Shown here: piece after piece, positions 44,439 to 54,900 of the stretch
How positions within the stretch are numbered: the first letter of the stretch is position 1
How the letters are laid out: each line of letters opens with the position of its first letter
Assembly (NCBI RefSeq): GCF_005144585.1
Contig: NZ_SSMQ01000016.1
Span: forward strand, 124,001-188,000
Direction of reading: 5' to 3'
Origin: Polyangium fumosum
GTDB taxonomy: Bacteria; Myxococcota_A; Polyangia; Polyangiales; Polyangiaceae
Length of the DNA: 64,000 bases
Translations under genes and position numbers: made by a program
The notes under the pieces: model-generated
Told to the model about the DNA's origin: nothing
The model's input: only the letters and a program-made list of their open reading frames with translations
Databases searched by the model: none

Positions 44439-45823
44439 CGCAGGGGTCCTCGGTCGCGATCGTCTCCCGCCCGGGGACGACGTACGCCGCGGGCGGCGTG
44501 CCGCCCTTTGATCCGCCGAACCCGGTGTACGCCATGGTGGAGGCGCTCTTCCGGGAGCTCGGGCTCGACGCAGCGCGGGCCGGGACGCCGGAATGGAACC
44601 CGCTCGGCGATTTGATCCGGCCGGGCGATCGGGTGATCGTCAAGCCCAACCTCGTCTCGTCGAAGAACCTGCACGAGAAGATCACGGGAGAAAAGTTATG
44701 GGCTTCGAGCACGCATGGCGCGCTCTTGCGGCCCATCCTCGATTATGCGCTCCGGGCCGCGGGGCCGCGGGGCAACGTGCGGGTCGTGGATTCGCCCGTG
44801 GAGGGCTGCGAGATCGAGAAGGTCGCGGGGCCGCTCGGGATCTTCGCGGTGATCGATCACCTGCGCCGGGGCGGCGCGGACGTCGATTTCGTGGACCTGC
44901 GTTATTTCCGGGTGGCGCCGTACTTCGCGCTCGACGACGTGCGGCGCGGGGGACTTTCGTACAACCTCGGCCTGCTCGTCCGCACGAGGCTCCCGGGGGA
45001 TCCGCGCGGGTATCGGGTGGTGGATCTCGGCGATCGGAGCGCGTTCGCGCTTCGCTCTGCGCCGCCGGGCGAGCGGCTCCGCTTCCACCGCAGCCATTAC
45101 GAGACGCCGGTCCCGCACCACACGGGCGGGAGACACGAATACAGCCTGCCGCGCACGGTGCTCGACGCGGACGTGGTGCTCAACCTGCCGAAGATGAAGA
45201 CGCACAAAAAGACCGGCGTCACGCTGGCCTTGAAGAGCGTCATCGGATTCACGAACGAAAAATACTGGCTCCCGCATTTCACGGCCGGGGACCCGTCCGT
45301 CGGAGGCGACGAGTTCGATCGTCCGCGGAGCTTGGCGGAGCGGATCGAGGACAAATTCTCGCGGTTTCCGCTGCCCGGTGACCATTCGCTGGTCGCGCGC
45401 CTCGCCCGGGTCGGGGCGCCGTCGAAGGTGATCGATGGGAGCTGGGAGGGCAACGATACGCTCTGGCGGACCATCCTGGACCTGAACCGGATCCTCTTTT
45501 TCGTCGATCGCGACGGCATTTTGCGGGACCAGCCCGTGCGGCGGTACCTCGCGCTCGTGGACGGCATCGTGGCGGGCGAGGGCGAAGGGCCGCTCGGGGC
45601 GACGCCGGTCTTCGCGGGGACGCTCGTGGGCGGGTTCGATCCGGGGATCGTGGACGCGACGGCCGCGGAGGAAATGGGATTCGATCCGGCGCGGATCTCG
45701 ATGATCCGGGAGGCGGTGGGGATGGTGTCGCGGGCCGATCTGGCCGGCAGGATCGTCCGGCGCGACGGGCCGCGATTCGAACGGAAATTCCGGGCGCCGC
45801 GGAGCTGGCCGAGCCTCGGGTAA
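44435..45823 (+). CDS. DUF362 domain protein
   Basis: 462 residues, translationally coupled to the GT2-CapK fusion. DUF362 hallmarks: RPGDRVIVKPNLVS (about 61-74), WASSTHGALLRPIL (about 88-101), VRVVDSPVEGCE (about 113-124), DVVLNLPKMKTHKKTGVTLALKSVIGF (about 249-275), and VDGIVAGEGEGPLGATP (about 374-390), where short acidic and His clusters could bind metal. The function of the family is uncharacterised; members without ferredoxin modules recur in polysaccharide and lipid clusters, as here. No signal peptide. Confidence 0.88.
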   Translation: MTQGSSVAIVSRPGTTYAAGGVPPFDPPNPVYAMVEALFRELGLDAARAGTPEWNPLGDLIRPGDRVIVKPNLVSSKNLHEKITGEKLWASSTHGALLRPILDYALRAAGPRGNVRVVDSPVEGCEIEKVAGPLGIFAVIDHLRRGGADVDFVDLRYFRVAPYFALDDVRRGGLSYNLGLLVRTRLPGDPRGYRVVDLGDRSAFALRSAPPGERLRFHRSHYETPVPHHTGGRHEYSLPRTVLDADVVLNLPKMKTHKKTGVTLALKSVIGFTNEKYWLPHFTAGDPSVGGDEFDRPRSLAERIEDKFSRFPLPGDHSLVARLARVGAPSKVIDGSWEGNDTLWRTILDLNRILFFVDRDGILRDQPVRRYLALVDGIVAGEGEGPLGATPVFAGTLVGGFDPGIVDATAAEEMGFDPARISMIREAVGMVSRADLAGRIVRRDGPRFERKFRAPRSWPSLG

Positions 45824-45824
45824 T

Positions 45825-46799
45825 TCAGCGCTCGGTCTCGACGACCGCCGGTGCGCCGGGGGGATTCGGCGACGCGGGCATCGGCGTCTGGAAGCGGAAG
45901 AGCACGAGCGCGAAGACGATTTCGACGAGCGTGATGGCCACGCCCCACGCGGTGGTCGACGCCGCGATGGCCGCGAGGCGCTCGCCCTGCGTCGGAAACG
46001 CCGCGAAGGGTTCGAGCAACGTGGCGGCGAGGACGTCCCGCGTCCCAAACCCCTGCGGCGTGAGGGGCAAGGTGACGGCGACCATCAGAATGGGAAGGAA
46101 GGCAAACGCGCTCGCCGGGGGGATCTTCACGCCAAAAAACCAGAAGGGAATCCACGTGCCGAGGAAAAGCACGACGAGGTGCGGCAGGCGCGCGAGGAGG
46201 GCCCACAGGTGCCCACGCACGCCCGCCTCGAAGAGCGGCGCGAGGAGGCGAAGGGAGGCGAGCCTCGCCGGGCGAATCGCGAGGAGGGCGAGGTAAAGAA
46301 GGCCCGCGCCGAGGGGGAGGGCGAGCCAAACGAGAGGCTTGTCCCCGAGCAGAATGGCGATACACGCGAGGCCCAGGATCGAGCCCATCCAGGACGCATA
46401 GACGAGCAGCGTGGCGCCGGCGACGCGCGCGAGGGGGACGCCGTGGATCCGGGAGAGGGCGACGGTGATGAACGCCTGGCCGACGTGGTGGTTCAGGAGG
46501 GAGGGCAGGTACGAGGCGCCGCGGAGGATGAAAAAATCACGAAATCGAATGGGCGCGACGGATCTGCGATAGACGAGCACGGTCGCCAGGCTGTCGGCGG
46601 CGCACAACGAGACCACGAAGACCGTGGCGAACGCGAGGAACGAAGGCGCCGAGACACGCGCGAGGTGCTGCTGGAACGCCCGGAGATCGAGGCGGGCGAG
46701 GACGAACACGACGAGGGCGATCGAGACGACGAACGGCAGGACCGCGCGCACGAGGGATCGCGGGGGCTCGCCTTCGGGGCGGGGAGGCGCTTCGGCCAT
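45825..46799 (-). CDS. Lysylphosphatidylglycerol-synthase-type (flippase/UPF0104) membrane protein
   Basis: 324 residues from ATG 46799 with about eight membrane helices. Family features: LDLRAFQQHLARVS after the first helix, GASYLPSLLNHHVGQAFITVAL (about 93-114), and the C-terminal LTPQGFGTRDVLAATLLEPF (about 255-274). The MprF flippase-like domain without the lysyl-transferase half is common in glycan and lipid export, so it may move a lipid-linked product of the convergent GT2-CapK/DUF362 pair. The stop is 1 nt from the convergent DUF362 stop region, leaving no room for a separate terminator. Confidence 0.85.
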   Translation of the reverse strand: MAEAPPRPEGEPPRSLVRAVLPFVVSIALVVFVLARLDLRAFQQHLARVSAPSFLAFATVFVVSLCAADSLATVLVYRRSVAPIRFRDFFILRGASYLPSLLNHHVGQAFITVALSRIHGVPLARVAGATLLVYASWMGSILGLACIAILLGDKPLVWLALPLGAGLLYLALLAIRPARLASLRLLAPLFEAGVRGHLWALLARLPHLVVLFLGTWIPFWFFGVKIPPASAFAFLPILMVAVTLPLTPQGFGTRDVLAATLLEPFAAFPTQGERLAAIAASTTAWGVAITLVEIVFALVLFRFQTPMPASPNPPGAPAVVETER

Positions 46800-46839
46800 C
46801 GGCGCGAACGTACCAGATCCCGGCCGAGGCGAAGGTCGA

Positions 46840-48813
46840 TCAGCCGGCGCGTCGCAGGGACGCGGGCGCGGCGTGGCGAGCGGCCGTGCCGCGGCTGTCG
46901 GAGGGGAGCGGCAGCTCGACGGTGAACGTCGCGCCGTGCCCCGGGCCCGCGCTCTCGGCAGACACACGGCCGCCGTGGAGATCGGTGATGTGCTTGACGA
47001 TGGAGAGGCCGAGGCCGAGCCCGCCGTGGCGCCGCGACGAGGAGGCGTCCTCCTGGCGGAAGCGCTCGAAGAGGTGCGGCAAGAACGCGGGCGCGATGCC
47101 CTGGCCGAAGTCGCGGACGACGAGGACGGCGCGGCCCCGCTGCGGGCGCACCGTGACCTCGACGCGGCCGCCCGCGGGCGAGAACTTGATGGCGTTCGAA
47201 AGGAGGTTCCAGAGGAGCTGCTCGATGCGGGCGCCGTCGCCGAGGAGCGGCTCGCCGATCGGCGCGACGTGGAGGTCGAGCGTGACGCCCTTCTGTTCGG
47301 CGGAGGGGCGCACGGCCTCGGCCGCGGTGGTGACGACGGCGCCGAGATCAAAGGGCGCGACGTCGAGGTGGATCTTGCCGGTGACGATGCGGCTCACGTC
47401 GAGGAGATCGGAGACGAGCTGGGCGAGGGCGCGGGCGTTGCGCTCGATGACCTCGAGGCCCCGATCGAGTTTGTCGCCGTCGCGGGGCGAGCGCTTCAAG
47501 AACTGCGCCCAGCCGAGGACGGCGGTGAGGGGCGTGCGCAGCTCGTGCGAGAGCGTCGCGACGAACTCGTCCTTGAGGCGGCTCGTTCGCTCGGCCTCGG
47601 CGCGGGCGTTGCGCTCGGCCTCCTCGATGTTGCGGTGATCGGTGATGTCGAGCGTCAAGCCCGCGGCGCGCACGACGTGGCCATGCTCGTCGCGGTGGAC
47701 CTGGCCGAGGATGGCGATCCAGCGGGCCTCGGGCGTGGGGTGGGCGGCGACGCGGAGCTCCAGGCGGAAGTGCTCGGCGCCGCTCGCGAGGATGCGGTCG
47801 GACTCGTCCAGGATGCGCTCGCGATCCTCCGGGTGGATGGCCTCGATCCATCGTTCGATCGTCGGGACGTACCTCGGATCGACGCCGTAGAGCTCGAAGT
47901 TGCGCTCGGACCAGACGAGGTGGTCCGTCGCCGTGTCCCAGGCCCACGAGCCCGCGCGGGCCGCGTCGAGCGCGAGCCGGAGGCGGGCGTCGCTCTCGCG
48001 CAGGGCCTGCTCGGCGCGGCGGAGGCGCGAGAGATCCACGACGTAGAACATGCCGGTGAGCTCGCGCCCTTCGCGGCCGAGCAGGACGGCGCCGCCGATC
48101 AAGGCCGGGGCGCGGCTGCCGTCTTTCCGGAAGAACTCCTTCTCGTAGGGCGCGCAAGACCCCGTCGTCCGGAGCTGTCGGCCGGCGAGCTCGTCGGCGC
48201 TGCGGTGCTCGCGGGGCGTGAGCTCGCGCCACGTGAGCTTGCCTCGGCGCGCGGCGAATTCATGGGAGCTCAAACCAAGAAGGTCGAGGAAGGCGTCGTT
48301 CGCCTCGACGATCGCGTCGCCGCGGAAGGAGGCGACGCCGAGGGTGCGGGAGGCGAGGAGGGTGCGGAAATGCTGGGCGTTCGTGGCGCTCGCCTGCGCG
48401 CGCTCGGCGAGGATGCGCTCGGCCTCGCGGCTGCGCTCGACCTCGCGGTGCATGCGGCCGCTCACGGCGCTGATGGCGACGCCGATGAAGCAAAAGAGGA
48501 GGAGCCGGACGAGGTCGGCGGTGGTCGTCAGCGCGAGCGCGTGGACGGGATCGAGGAAGAAGAAGGTGCCCGCGCCGAGCGCGAGGAGCGTGGCGAGGAG
48601 GCCCAGCCAGAACCCCCCCGCCGCGGCGCAGATGGTCACCGGCAGGACGAACATGAGCATGGGCGAGGTCGCGCCGAGGAAGGGCGCAAGGCTCTCGCGC
48701 AGCACGACCGTGCCGCCGACCGTGCCGAGCGCCAGGAAGAGGCCGGCCGGGGAGGATGTCCAGTGCTGCGGGCCTCTCCATTCTCCCGGGACGAGGTCGA
48801 GACGAGACGCCAT
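46840..48813 (-). CDS. Membrane PAS-domain sensor histidine kinase
   Basis: 657 residues. A KdpD-like four-helix membrane block (DUF4118 type, about 22-115) is followed by a coiled linker, two PAS domains (about 145-270 and 280-400; the second ends WIAILGQVHRDEHGHVVRAAGLTLDIT), and the dimerisation/phosphoacceptor helix with HELRTP (His423). The catalytic domain has N, G1 and G2 boxes: LLSNAIKFSP (about 537), DFGQGI (about 568) and GGLGLGLSI (about 597). No receiver domain. A response regulator is not adjacent. It follows the hybrid kinase gene by 99 nt on the same strand. Confidence 0.92.
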   Translation of the reverse strand: MASRLDLVPGEWRGPQHWTSSPAGLFLALGTVGGTVVLRESLAPFLGATSPMLMFVLPVTICAAAGGFWLGLLATLLALGAGTFFFLDPVHALALTTTADLVRLLLFCFIGVAISAVSGRMHREVERSREAERILAERAQASATNAQHFRTLLASRTLGVASFRGDAIVEANDAFLDLLGLSSHEFAARRGKLTWRELTPREHRSADELAGRQLRTTGSCAPYEKEFFRKDGSRAPALIGGAVLLGREGRELTGMFYVVDLSRLRRAEQALRESDARLRLALDAARAGSWAWDTATDHLVWSERNFELYGVDPRYVPTIERWIEAIHPEDRERILDESDRILASGAEHFRLELRVAAHPTPEARWIAILGQVHRDEHGHVVRAAGLTLDITDHRNIEEAERNARAEAERTSRLKDEFVATLSHELRTPLTAVLGWAQFLKRSPRDGDKLDRGLEVIERNARALAQLVSDLLDVSRIVTGKIHLDVAPFDLGAVVTTAAEAVRPSAEQKGVTLDLHVAPIGEPLLGDGARIEQLLWNLLSNAIKFSPAGGRVEVTVRPQRGRAVLVVRDFGQGIAPAFLPHLFERFRQEDASSSRRHGGLGLGLSIVKHITDLHGGRVSAESAGPGHGATFTVELPLPSDSRGTAARHAAPASLRRAG

Positions 48814-48912
48814 CGGCCCGGTCCATAAAACATGCCTGGCCTCGGCGGGAGCCTACGGCCGAGAAGCGTCGCCGGGCGAGCCTCGTTCGAGGCGCCCGTA
48901 CATGTCGTGGCG

Positions 48913-51900
48913 TTAGCCCACCGGCCTCGGGGGCATGCTCCCCGAGGCGAGCGCGAAGACGAGCGCGCGAAATGCTTCGGACTCGAACGGTTTGTAGAGG
49001 AGCCGATCCGCGACATCACCGACGAACGAGCGGACCTCGTCCGTGCAGGCGCCCCCGGTCAAGAAGCCGACGCGCCGATCGAGCGCGGGATCGAGCGCGA
49101 GCAGGGAGGTGTAGAGCGCGACGCCGCTCGTGCCCGGCATCATGAGATCACAAAGGACGACGTCGAAGCGCGCGCCGCCGCGGACGAGCTCGAGCGCCTC
49201 CTCGGAGCCGGAGGCGCAGACGAGATCCATGTCGCGGCCGAGCACGCGACGAACGGCCGCGCAGACGTAGGGCTCGTCGTCGACGAAGAGGACACGGGGC
49301 CTGTCGCCGCGCCCCGCGGGGCGGAGGCCTTCGCGCGGGTTCTTCGCAGGATCGGCGGCCGGGAGGATCACGCGGAACGTCGAGCCCGCGCCGGTCGTGC
49401 TCTCGACGGAGAGCTCGCCGCCGAGGGCGGTGACGATGCTGTGACAAACCGAGAGGCCGAGGCCCATGCCCTCGCCGACGGGCTTCGTCGTGAAGAACGG
49501 ATCGAAGATGCGCGAGACGAGCTCGAGCGGGATGCCGACGCCGTTGTCCACGACCTCGATGACGACGCGGCGGTCGAGCGATCGGGTGACGAGGCGGATC
49601 TCGTTCTCCGACTCGGGGCGATCGGGCATGGCCTGCGCGGCGTTGGCGAGCAGGTTGACGAAGACCTGGCCGAGCCGCGGTTCGTTGCCGAGGACCGCGG
49701 GCACGTCGCCGTACGCGCGCGTGACGCGCGTGCGGTGGCGCAGGGCGTGGTGGGTCATGCGGATGGCCTTGTCGAGGACGCCGTGCACGTCGATGGGGCC
49801 GCATTCGGCGGGCTCGCCGTCGGCGCGGGAGAAGGTACCCATGTCGCGCACGATGGCGCGCATGCGGCGCGCGCCTTCGAGGGCCTCGTCGAGGGCCTGC
49901 GTGGCGGCCTCGTACGTGGCGGCGTCGGGAGGGAGCGTGCGCAGGGCGCCCGCGACGAACTCCAGGTTCGCGAGGACGAACGAGAGGGGGTTGTTGATCT
50001 CGTGGGCCACGCCGGCGGCCATCGTGCCGAGGGAGGCGAGGCGATCGGCGAGGAGCAGGCGCGCCTCGGCGTGCCTGCGCTCGGTGACGTCGCGGCAGAA
50101 GGCGACGACGGCGCGCGTCTCGTCGCCGTCGCGGAGGGGGAAGAGGATGGTGTCGAAGACGAGGCGCGCGCGCGAGCTGCTCCAGGCGCTGCCGTAGACG
50201 TCGAGGTTCACGTCCTGCCCGTGCATCTCGACGACCTCGCCCGCGTAGGCGCGCGCGAAGCACACATCCATGCCGGTCTCGACGTGGAGGGGATCGGTGA
50301 GCGCGTTGAACTGGCCGACGCCGAAGGTCGTGCTGGCGAGGCCGAGCTGCCTGCGGTGCGCCTCGTTCATCCGCAGGGAGAGGCCGTCGGGGCCGAAGAT
50401 CTGGATGCCCACGGGGGCGTTCTCGAAGACGGCCTGCGCGAGCTGCTCGCTGTCGCGCAGCGCGCGCTCGACGCGGCGCCGCTCGGTGATGTCGGTGGAG
50501 ACGCCGATCGCGCCGATGACCTCGCCCGAGGCGTCGCGGAGGGGCCAGGAGGCGTGCTCGAACCAGACGCCCCCCACCGGGACTTCGCCCTTGTAGACCC
50601 GGCCTGCGAGGGGCTCGTCCACCTGCGGCGAACCTCCAGGAGCGCTGGGGAGGTTGAAGACGGAGGTCCCGACGAGCTCGCCAGGTTGGAAGCCCAGGTG
50701 CGCGAGGCCCTTGCCCTCGGCGAACGTGATGGTGCCGTCGCGCTCGACCGCCCACAGGACCACGGGGGCGTGGTCGAGCAGCGCGTGGAGGCGCGCCTCG
50801 TGTTCGCGCAGGAGCGCCTCGGACTGGCGCAGATCCGTCACGTCGCGGCTCAGGATCAGCGCCTCGCCGTGGGGCAGGGCGGCGATGCGGATCTCTCGAA
50901 ACATGGGGGCTCCGTCGGTCCCCCGCGTCTCGTAGTCGAGCGCGGCGATGTCGGTCGTCCCGCGGACCTTCGTGATGGCGTCGAGGACCTCCGGCGTCCG
51001 CAGCGGCTGGAGGATCTCGGCGAGGTTCTTGCCGACGAGCGCAGGGAGCGCCTCGACGCTGCGCCGCCGCTGGAGCCTGCCGAAGTGCGCTTCGAGGACG
51101 GTGCCGTCCTCGGTCACGCGGAAGATGTTGTCGGGGAACGCGGAGAGCAGGGTGTGCAGCTCGTCGTTCGCCTGCGCGAGGGCCCGCTCGGCCTCGCGGA
51201 TCTCGCTGAGGTCGGTCGAGACCGCGAACGTGCGGAGGATCTTGCCCGCGGCGTCGCGCTCGACGAGCACGGTCATCACGACCTCGAGGAGGCTCCCGTC
51301 CTTGCGCACGAACTCGTACCGGCTGCCACGGCCGACGCCGCGCCGGAAGAGCTCGGGGATCCGCGCGAGGGCATGCGCGCGGGAGGCCTCGGTCATGAAG
51401 TCGACGGAGCGGCGACCGAGGACCTCGGCGCGATCGTAGCCGAGCGCGTCGAGCCAGCCGTCGCTGACGCTGACGAGGCGGCCTTCGGCGTCGATCGAGT
51501 GCAGGATGATGGGCGCGTGCTCGTAGAGGTGCTCGTGCCTTCGCTCGACGTCGCGTTTCTCGTCGAGGATGCGCTCGGTCGTCTCGATGCGGCGGCGGAG
51601 CGCGGCGAGGCGCGGGCCGAGGCGCGGCGCGTCGTGCGGCAGGACGAAGAGCTCGTCGGCGCCCGCATCCACGAGCGCGCGGAGGTGCGCGTCCACGTCA
51701 CGTTCGGTCGCCGCCGCGAGGGCGGTGGTGCTTTCACGCGCGCGTGCCGCGCGGCAGGCGTCGAGGGCGGCGGCGGGATCGTCGCCTTCGAGATCGAGGA
51801 CGACGCAGAGGGACGGCGCGTCGATCTCCGCGGGGGCCTCGTTCGGGAGCAGCACGAAGCCGGCGGCGCGGAGCTCGGCTTCGAGCGATGCGCGCGACGG

Positions 51901-51948
51901 GGAGCTCCGTCCGAGGATCGAGGCGGTGAGGCGACTGCGCAAGACCAA
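48913..51948 (-). CDS. Soluble hybrid histidine kinase: pseudo-receiver, PAS repeats, HK, receiver
   Basis: 1011 residues, no membrane helices. The N-terminus (about 20-125) looks like a degenerate receiver: VVLDLEGDD at the phospho-site position, but the usual Lys-Pro is missing (LFVLPHD). Four PAS domains follow (about 140-255, 260-375, 385-510, 515-635). The kinase core has HEINNPL (His649), LLANAAQA (about 767), DNGVGI (about 801) and GMGLGLS (about 827). A C-terminal receiver carries the acidic pair Asp890/Asp891, phosphoacceptor Asp934 and Lys986. The predicted start is TTG 51948, 2 nt after the DUF4132 stop, with no clear ribosome site of its own, which suggests reinitiation. Start moderately uncertain. 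Confidence 0.88.
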   Translation of the reverse strand: MVLRSRLTASILGRSSPSRASLEAELRAAGFVLLPNEAPAEIDAPSLCVVLDLEGDDPAAALDACRAARARESTTALAAATERDVDAHLRALVDAGADELFVLPHDAPRLGPRLAALRRRIETTERILDEKRDVERRHEHLYEHAPIILHSIDAEGRLVSVSDGWLDALGYDRAEVLGRRSVDFMTEASRAHALARIPELFRRGVGRGSRYEFVRKDGSLLEVVMTVLVERDAAGKILRTFAVSTDLSEIREAERALAQANDELHTLLSAFPDNIFRVTEDGTVLEAHFGRLQRRRSVEALPALVGKNLAEILQPLRTPEVLDAITKVRGTTDIAALDYETRGTDGAPMFREIRIAALPHGEALILSRDVTDLRQSEALLREHEARLHALLDHAPVVLWAVERDGTITFAEGKGLAHLGFQPGELVGTSVFNLPSAPGGSPQVDEPLAGRVYKGEVPVGGVWFEHASWPLRDASGEVIGAIGVSTDITERRRVERALRDSEQLAQAVFENAPVGIQIFGPDGLSLRMNEAHRRQLGLASTTFGVGQFNALTDPLHVETGMDVCFARAYAGEVVEMHGQDVNLDVYGSAWSSSRARLVFDTILFPLRDGDETRAVVAFCRDVTERRHAEARLLLADRLASLGTMAAGVAHEINNPLSFVLANLEFVAGALRTLPPDAATYEAATQALDEALEGARRMRAIVRDMGTFSRADGEPAECGPIDVHGVLDKAIRMTHHALRHRTRVTRAYGDVPAVLGNEPRLGQVFVNLLANAAQAMPDRPESENEIRLVTRSLDRRVVIEVVDNGVGIPLELVSRIFDPFFTTKPVGEGMGLGLSVCHSIVTALGGELSVESTTGAGSTFRVILPAADPAKNPREGLRPAGRGDRPRVLFVDDEPYVCAAVRRVLGRDMDLVCASGSEEALELVRGGARFDVVLCDLMMPGTSGVALYTSLLALDPALDRRVGFLTGGACTDEVRSFVGDVADRLLYKPFESEAFRALVFALASGSMPPRPVG

Positions 51949-51950
51949 GA

Positions 51951-54900
51951 CTATCTCGCGCGCGGCGCGGCGCGCGCAAGGGCGCGGTCGATGCTGGCCC
52001 GCGCCTCACAAACGAGAGGCCTTGGGACGGAGGAGAACGGGAGAGCGACGCCGTTCGGATCGCAAAAGCCAAAGGCGCCCGAGTACGCGGCGTCGCGTGG
52101 CCAGGGCGGACGGCCGGGATCGAACCACGCCGAGACGTTTGGGTCGGACGGTGGATGCACGAACGTACGTGTGGCGAGCCCCGGCCCGGTGCAAAAGCCC
52201 TCGTCCGCGAGCGCGCGCCGGAGGGCGGCGGCGTCGACGAGGCGACGCGCGAGGACGTGGCTCTCGGTGCTGTCGAGCTCTTCGTCGGGGACGCCGCGCA
52301 GATCCCGGAAGAGCTGGGGGAGCGCCTGTTTGACGCCGAGATCGTCGAGCAGCGCGCGCCACGGGGTCACGTCGGGCAAGCGGGCCGGGTGGACGATCTC
52401 GACGTCGGTCCAGCCGATCCAGCGCGCGTCGTAGTCGAGCGGGACGACGCCGAGGCCCCGCGCGCGCTCCCAGGACCAGAGGAGCGCGAGATCACGCGGA
52501 GGCCCGGGATCGCGGGGGCGCGTGGTGACGACGAGGTGCCCGAGGAGCGAGGCGTGGAGCGGATCGTCGAGGAGCCACGCGAGCTCGTCTGCGCGGAGGG
52601 GCGTGGCGCTGATCATGCGGTCTTCGAGGAGCCGCGTGGCCTCGTACCTGCGAGCGCGTTCGGCGCGGCGGCCGCGGACGAGCGCGCGGTAACGTTCGTC
52701 TTTGCGTACGGCCGAAGGGACGCGGCGGAGCGGGGACGAGGCGCCTTCGGGGGTGACGACGAGCTCGCCGCGGGGCCCGATGGAGACGACGTGGCCGGCG
52801 ACGACGGGCGAGAGCGGCAGCGCGGGATCACGCGCGGGGACGAGCGCGGGCGCGCGGGAGGTTCGTCGCGGGAAGAGGGCGGCGAGCGGGCGCGCGGGAT
52901 CGAGGTCGGGGAGGGGGAGATCACGAGGGACGAGGGGCGATGCGGGATCGAGGCTCGTCGGCACGGGTGCAGGGGCCTCGGCGAGCAGGCGCGGGGAGAC
53001 GCCGACGTCGCGGGCGAATGCTTCGGCGAGATCACGCGGGGCGCAGAGGAGGACGACGTCGCGGAGGGAGGGCTCGTCCGCGGTGGGGATGCGGAGCAGG
53101 TTCGTCGTGGTGAGGCGCGCGAGCGAGGAAGAGACACCCCGCAAGGCGAGCGGCGAGGGCGAGAGGCGGCCGGCGCCGGCGCGCACGAGGGGCGTCGCGT
53201 CGGCGATCCGCGCGAAGGTGAGGTGATGGGTGCCGGCCTCGCGCGCGTCGAGCGTCGCGAGCGACCACGCGAGGAGGACGAACCGTGCGTCCCGTGGATC
53301 GGAGAGGCCGGGGAGCGCGGGTGCGGGCCAGCGCTCGGGGCGGAGGGCGCCACGATCGGCGAGGGAAGCGCGCGTGAGGGCGACGCCGCGGAGGAGCGCG
53401 GCAGGATCGGGGTGCGCGAGGTGGAGGGTTGGATCCGCGGCGGCGACGGCGCTCGGCGTGACGAGACGAGGGTCGAGGCGCTCGGTGAGGGCTTCGGCGA
53501 GGGAGAGCGTGTCCTCGGCGAGATCGGGGGCGGTGCGCTCGTCCTGCGCGAGGCCGACGAGGCGGAGCGCCCAGACGAAGGCGAGGGCAGGCGCGGCGGC
53601 GACCGCTGCCGACGCAACCTCCTCGGTGGATGCGGCGAGCGCGGCGAGGGTCGTGGTGACGAGCGGCGCGGGCAGCCATCGCGCGAGGGCGCGGACGCGG
53701 TCCGTGCGTGTGCCCGAGCGTGGGGGCGGGTCCGCCTCGGCCGGCGCGAGGCGGGCGCCTGCGCCTCGATCGAGCGCTTCGGAGAGCAGGCGGGAAGGAT
53801 CCACATGGCCTGCGGCGGCATCGAGATCGGCGAGGAGCGCGGCGAGCAGCGGGCGCGACGCGGGCTTGTTGAAGGCGTCCGCGAGGGCACGGCCGATCTC
53901 GTCCGCGCGAACGTAGAGGTTCGCCGGGGCGATGTCGGCGAGGTGAAGCAGGGCTCGCATGCACGTGGTCTCGGCGGACGAATCGTTCTCACGCGCGAGC
54001 GCGCCGAGCAGGCCCCGCGTGACGTCGACGAGGAGCGACGTGTCGTCGCTCGGGCTCGCAGGGACGAGCACGTCGAGCACGGCGGCGAGGTGCGCCGCGT
54101 CGAGGTCGCCAAGCGTGGCGCGGAGCGCGGCGGCGAGGTCCTTGCGCACGCGGAGGCCGTGGTCCCCCGACGCATGCGCGTGCATCCAGAGCGCCTGGAG
54201 CCGCGCGCGCACGAGCGAGGCCTCGCCCGCGGGCGCCCACGTGCCCAGGAGGCCAAAACAACCGAGGAGGGCCGCGTCGATCCGGGCCGCGGCCGTGACG
54301 GGATCCGCTGCGGCCCGCGCCGCGTTCGTCAGCGCCGCCATCGTCCCCGGGGGCACGTCGCGGCCGGCTTCGAGCCGACGCCGCAACACGCCGAGGCGCA
54401 GCGACAACCCCGCGTCGGGCCCTGCGCGCTCGGCCGCGACGTCCACGAGCTCGCTCGGCAGGAGCGTTCCGTGGCGGGGCGAGGACACGACAGCGTCGAG
54501 GAGCGCCGCGGAGACGGGCGCGCGCCGCGCGAGCCGGGCGAGGCGGCGGAGCGCGCGGGACGCGTGCTCCTCGTCGCCGAGCGCGAGGAAGGCCCGCGCG
54601 GCTTCGAGCCACATCGCGGCCGCGGCGTCGGGGCCGATCTCCTCGAAGAGCGCTTCGAGCGCCTGGAACGTCTGCTCCGCGCGGCGAGGGCGCGCCTCCA
54701 CGAGCGCCGCGGCGCGGAGGAACACCCGGCTCGCGCGGCGCACGCGTTCGTGATGGGCCTCGTCCTCGGGGCGCTCGCCGTGAAGGCGAAGCGGGAAGGG
54801 GACCTCCTGGCGAGGCTCCCTCCGCAAAAGAAGCGCGTCCTCGACGAGGTACCCCTCGTGCTGCTCGACGACACGGCGCGCCGGCCAGGCATCCGCGCGC

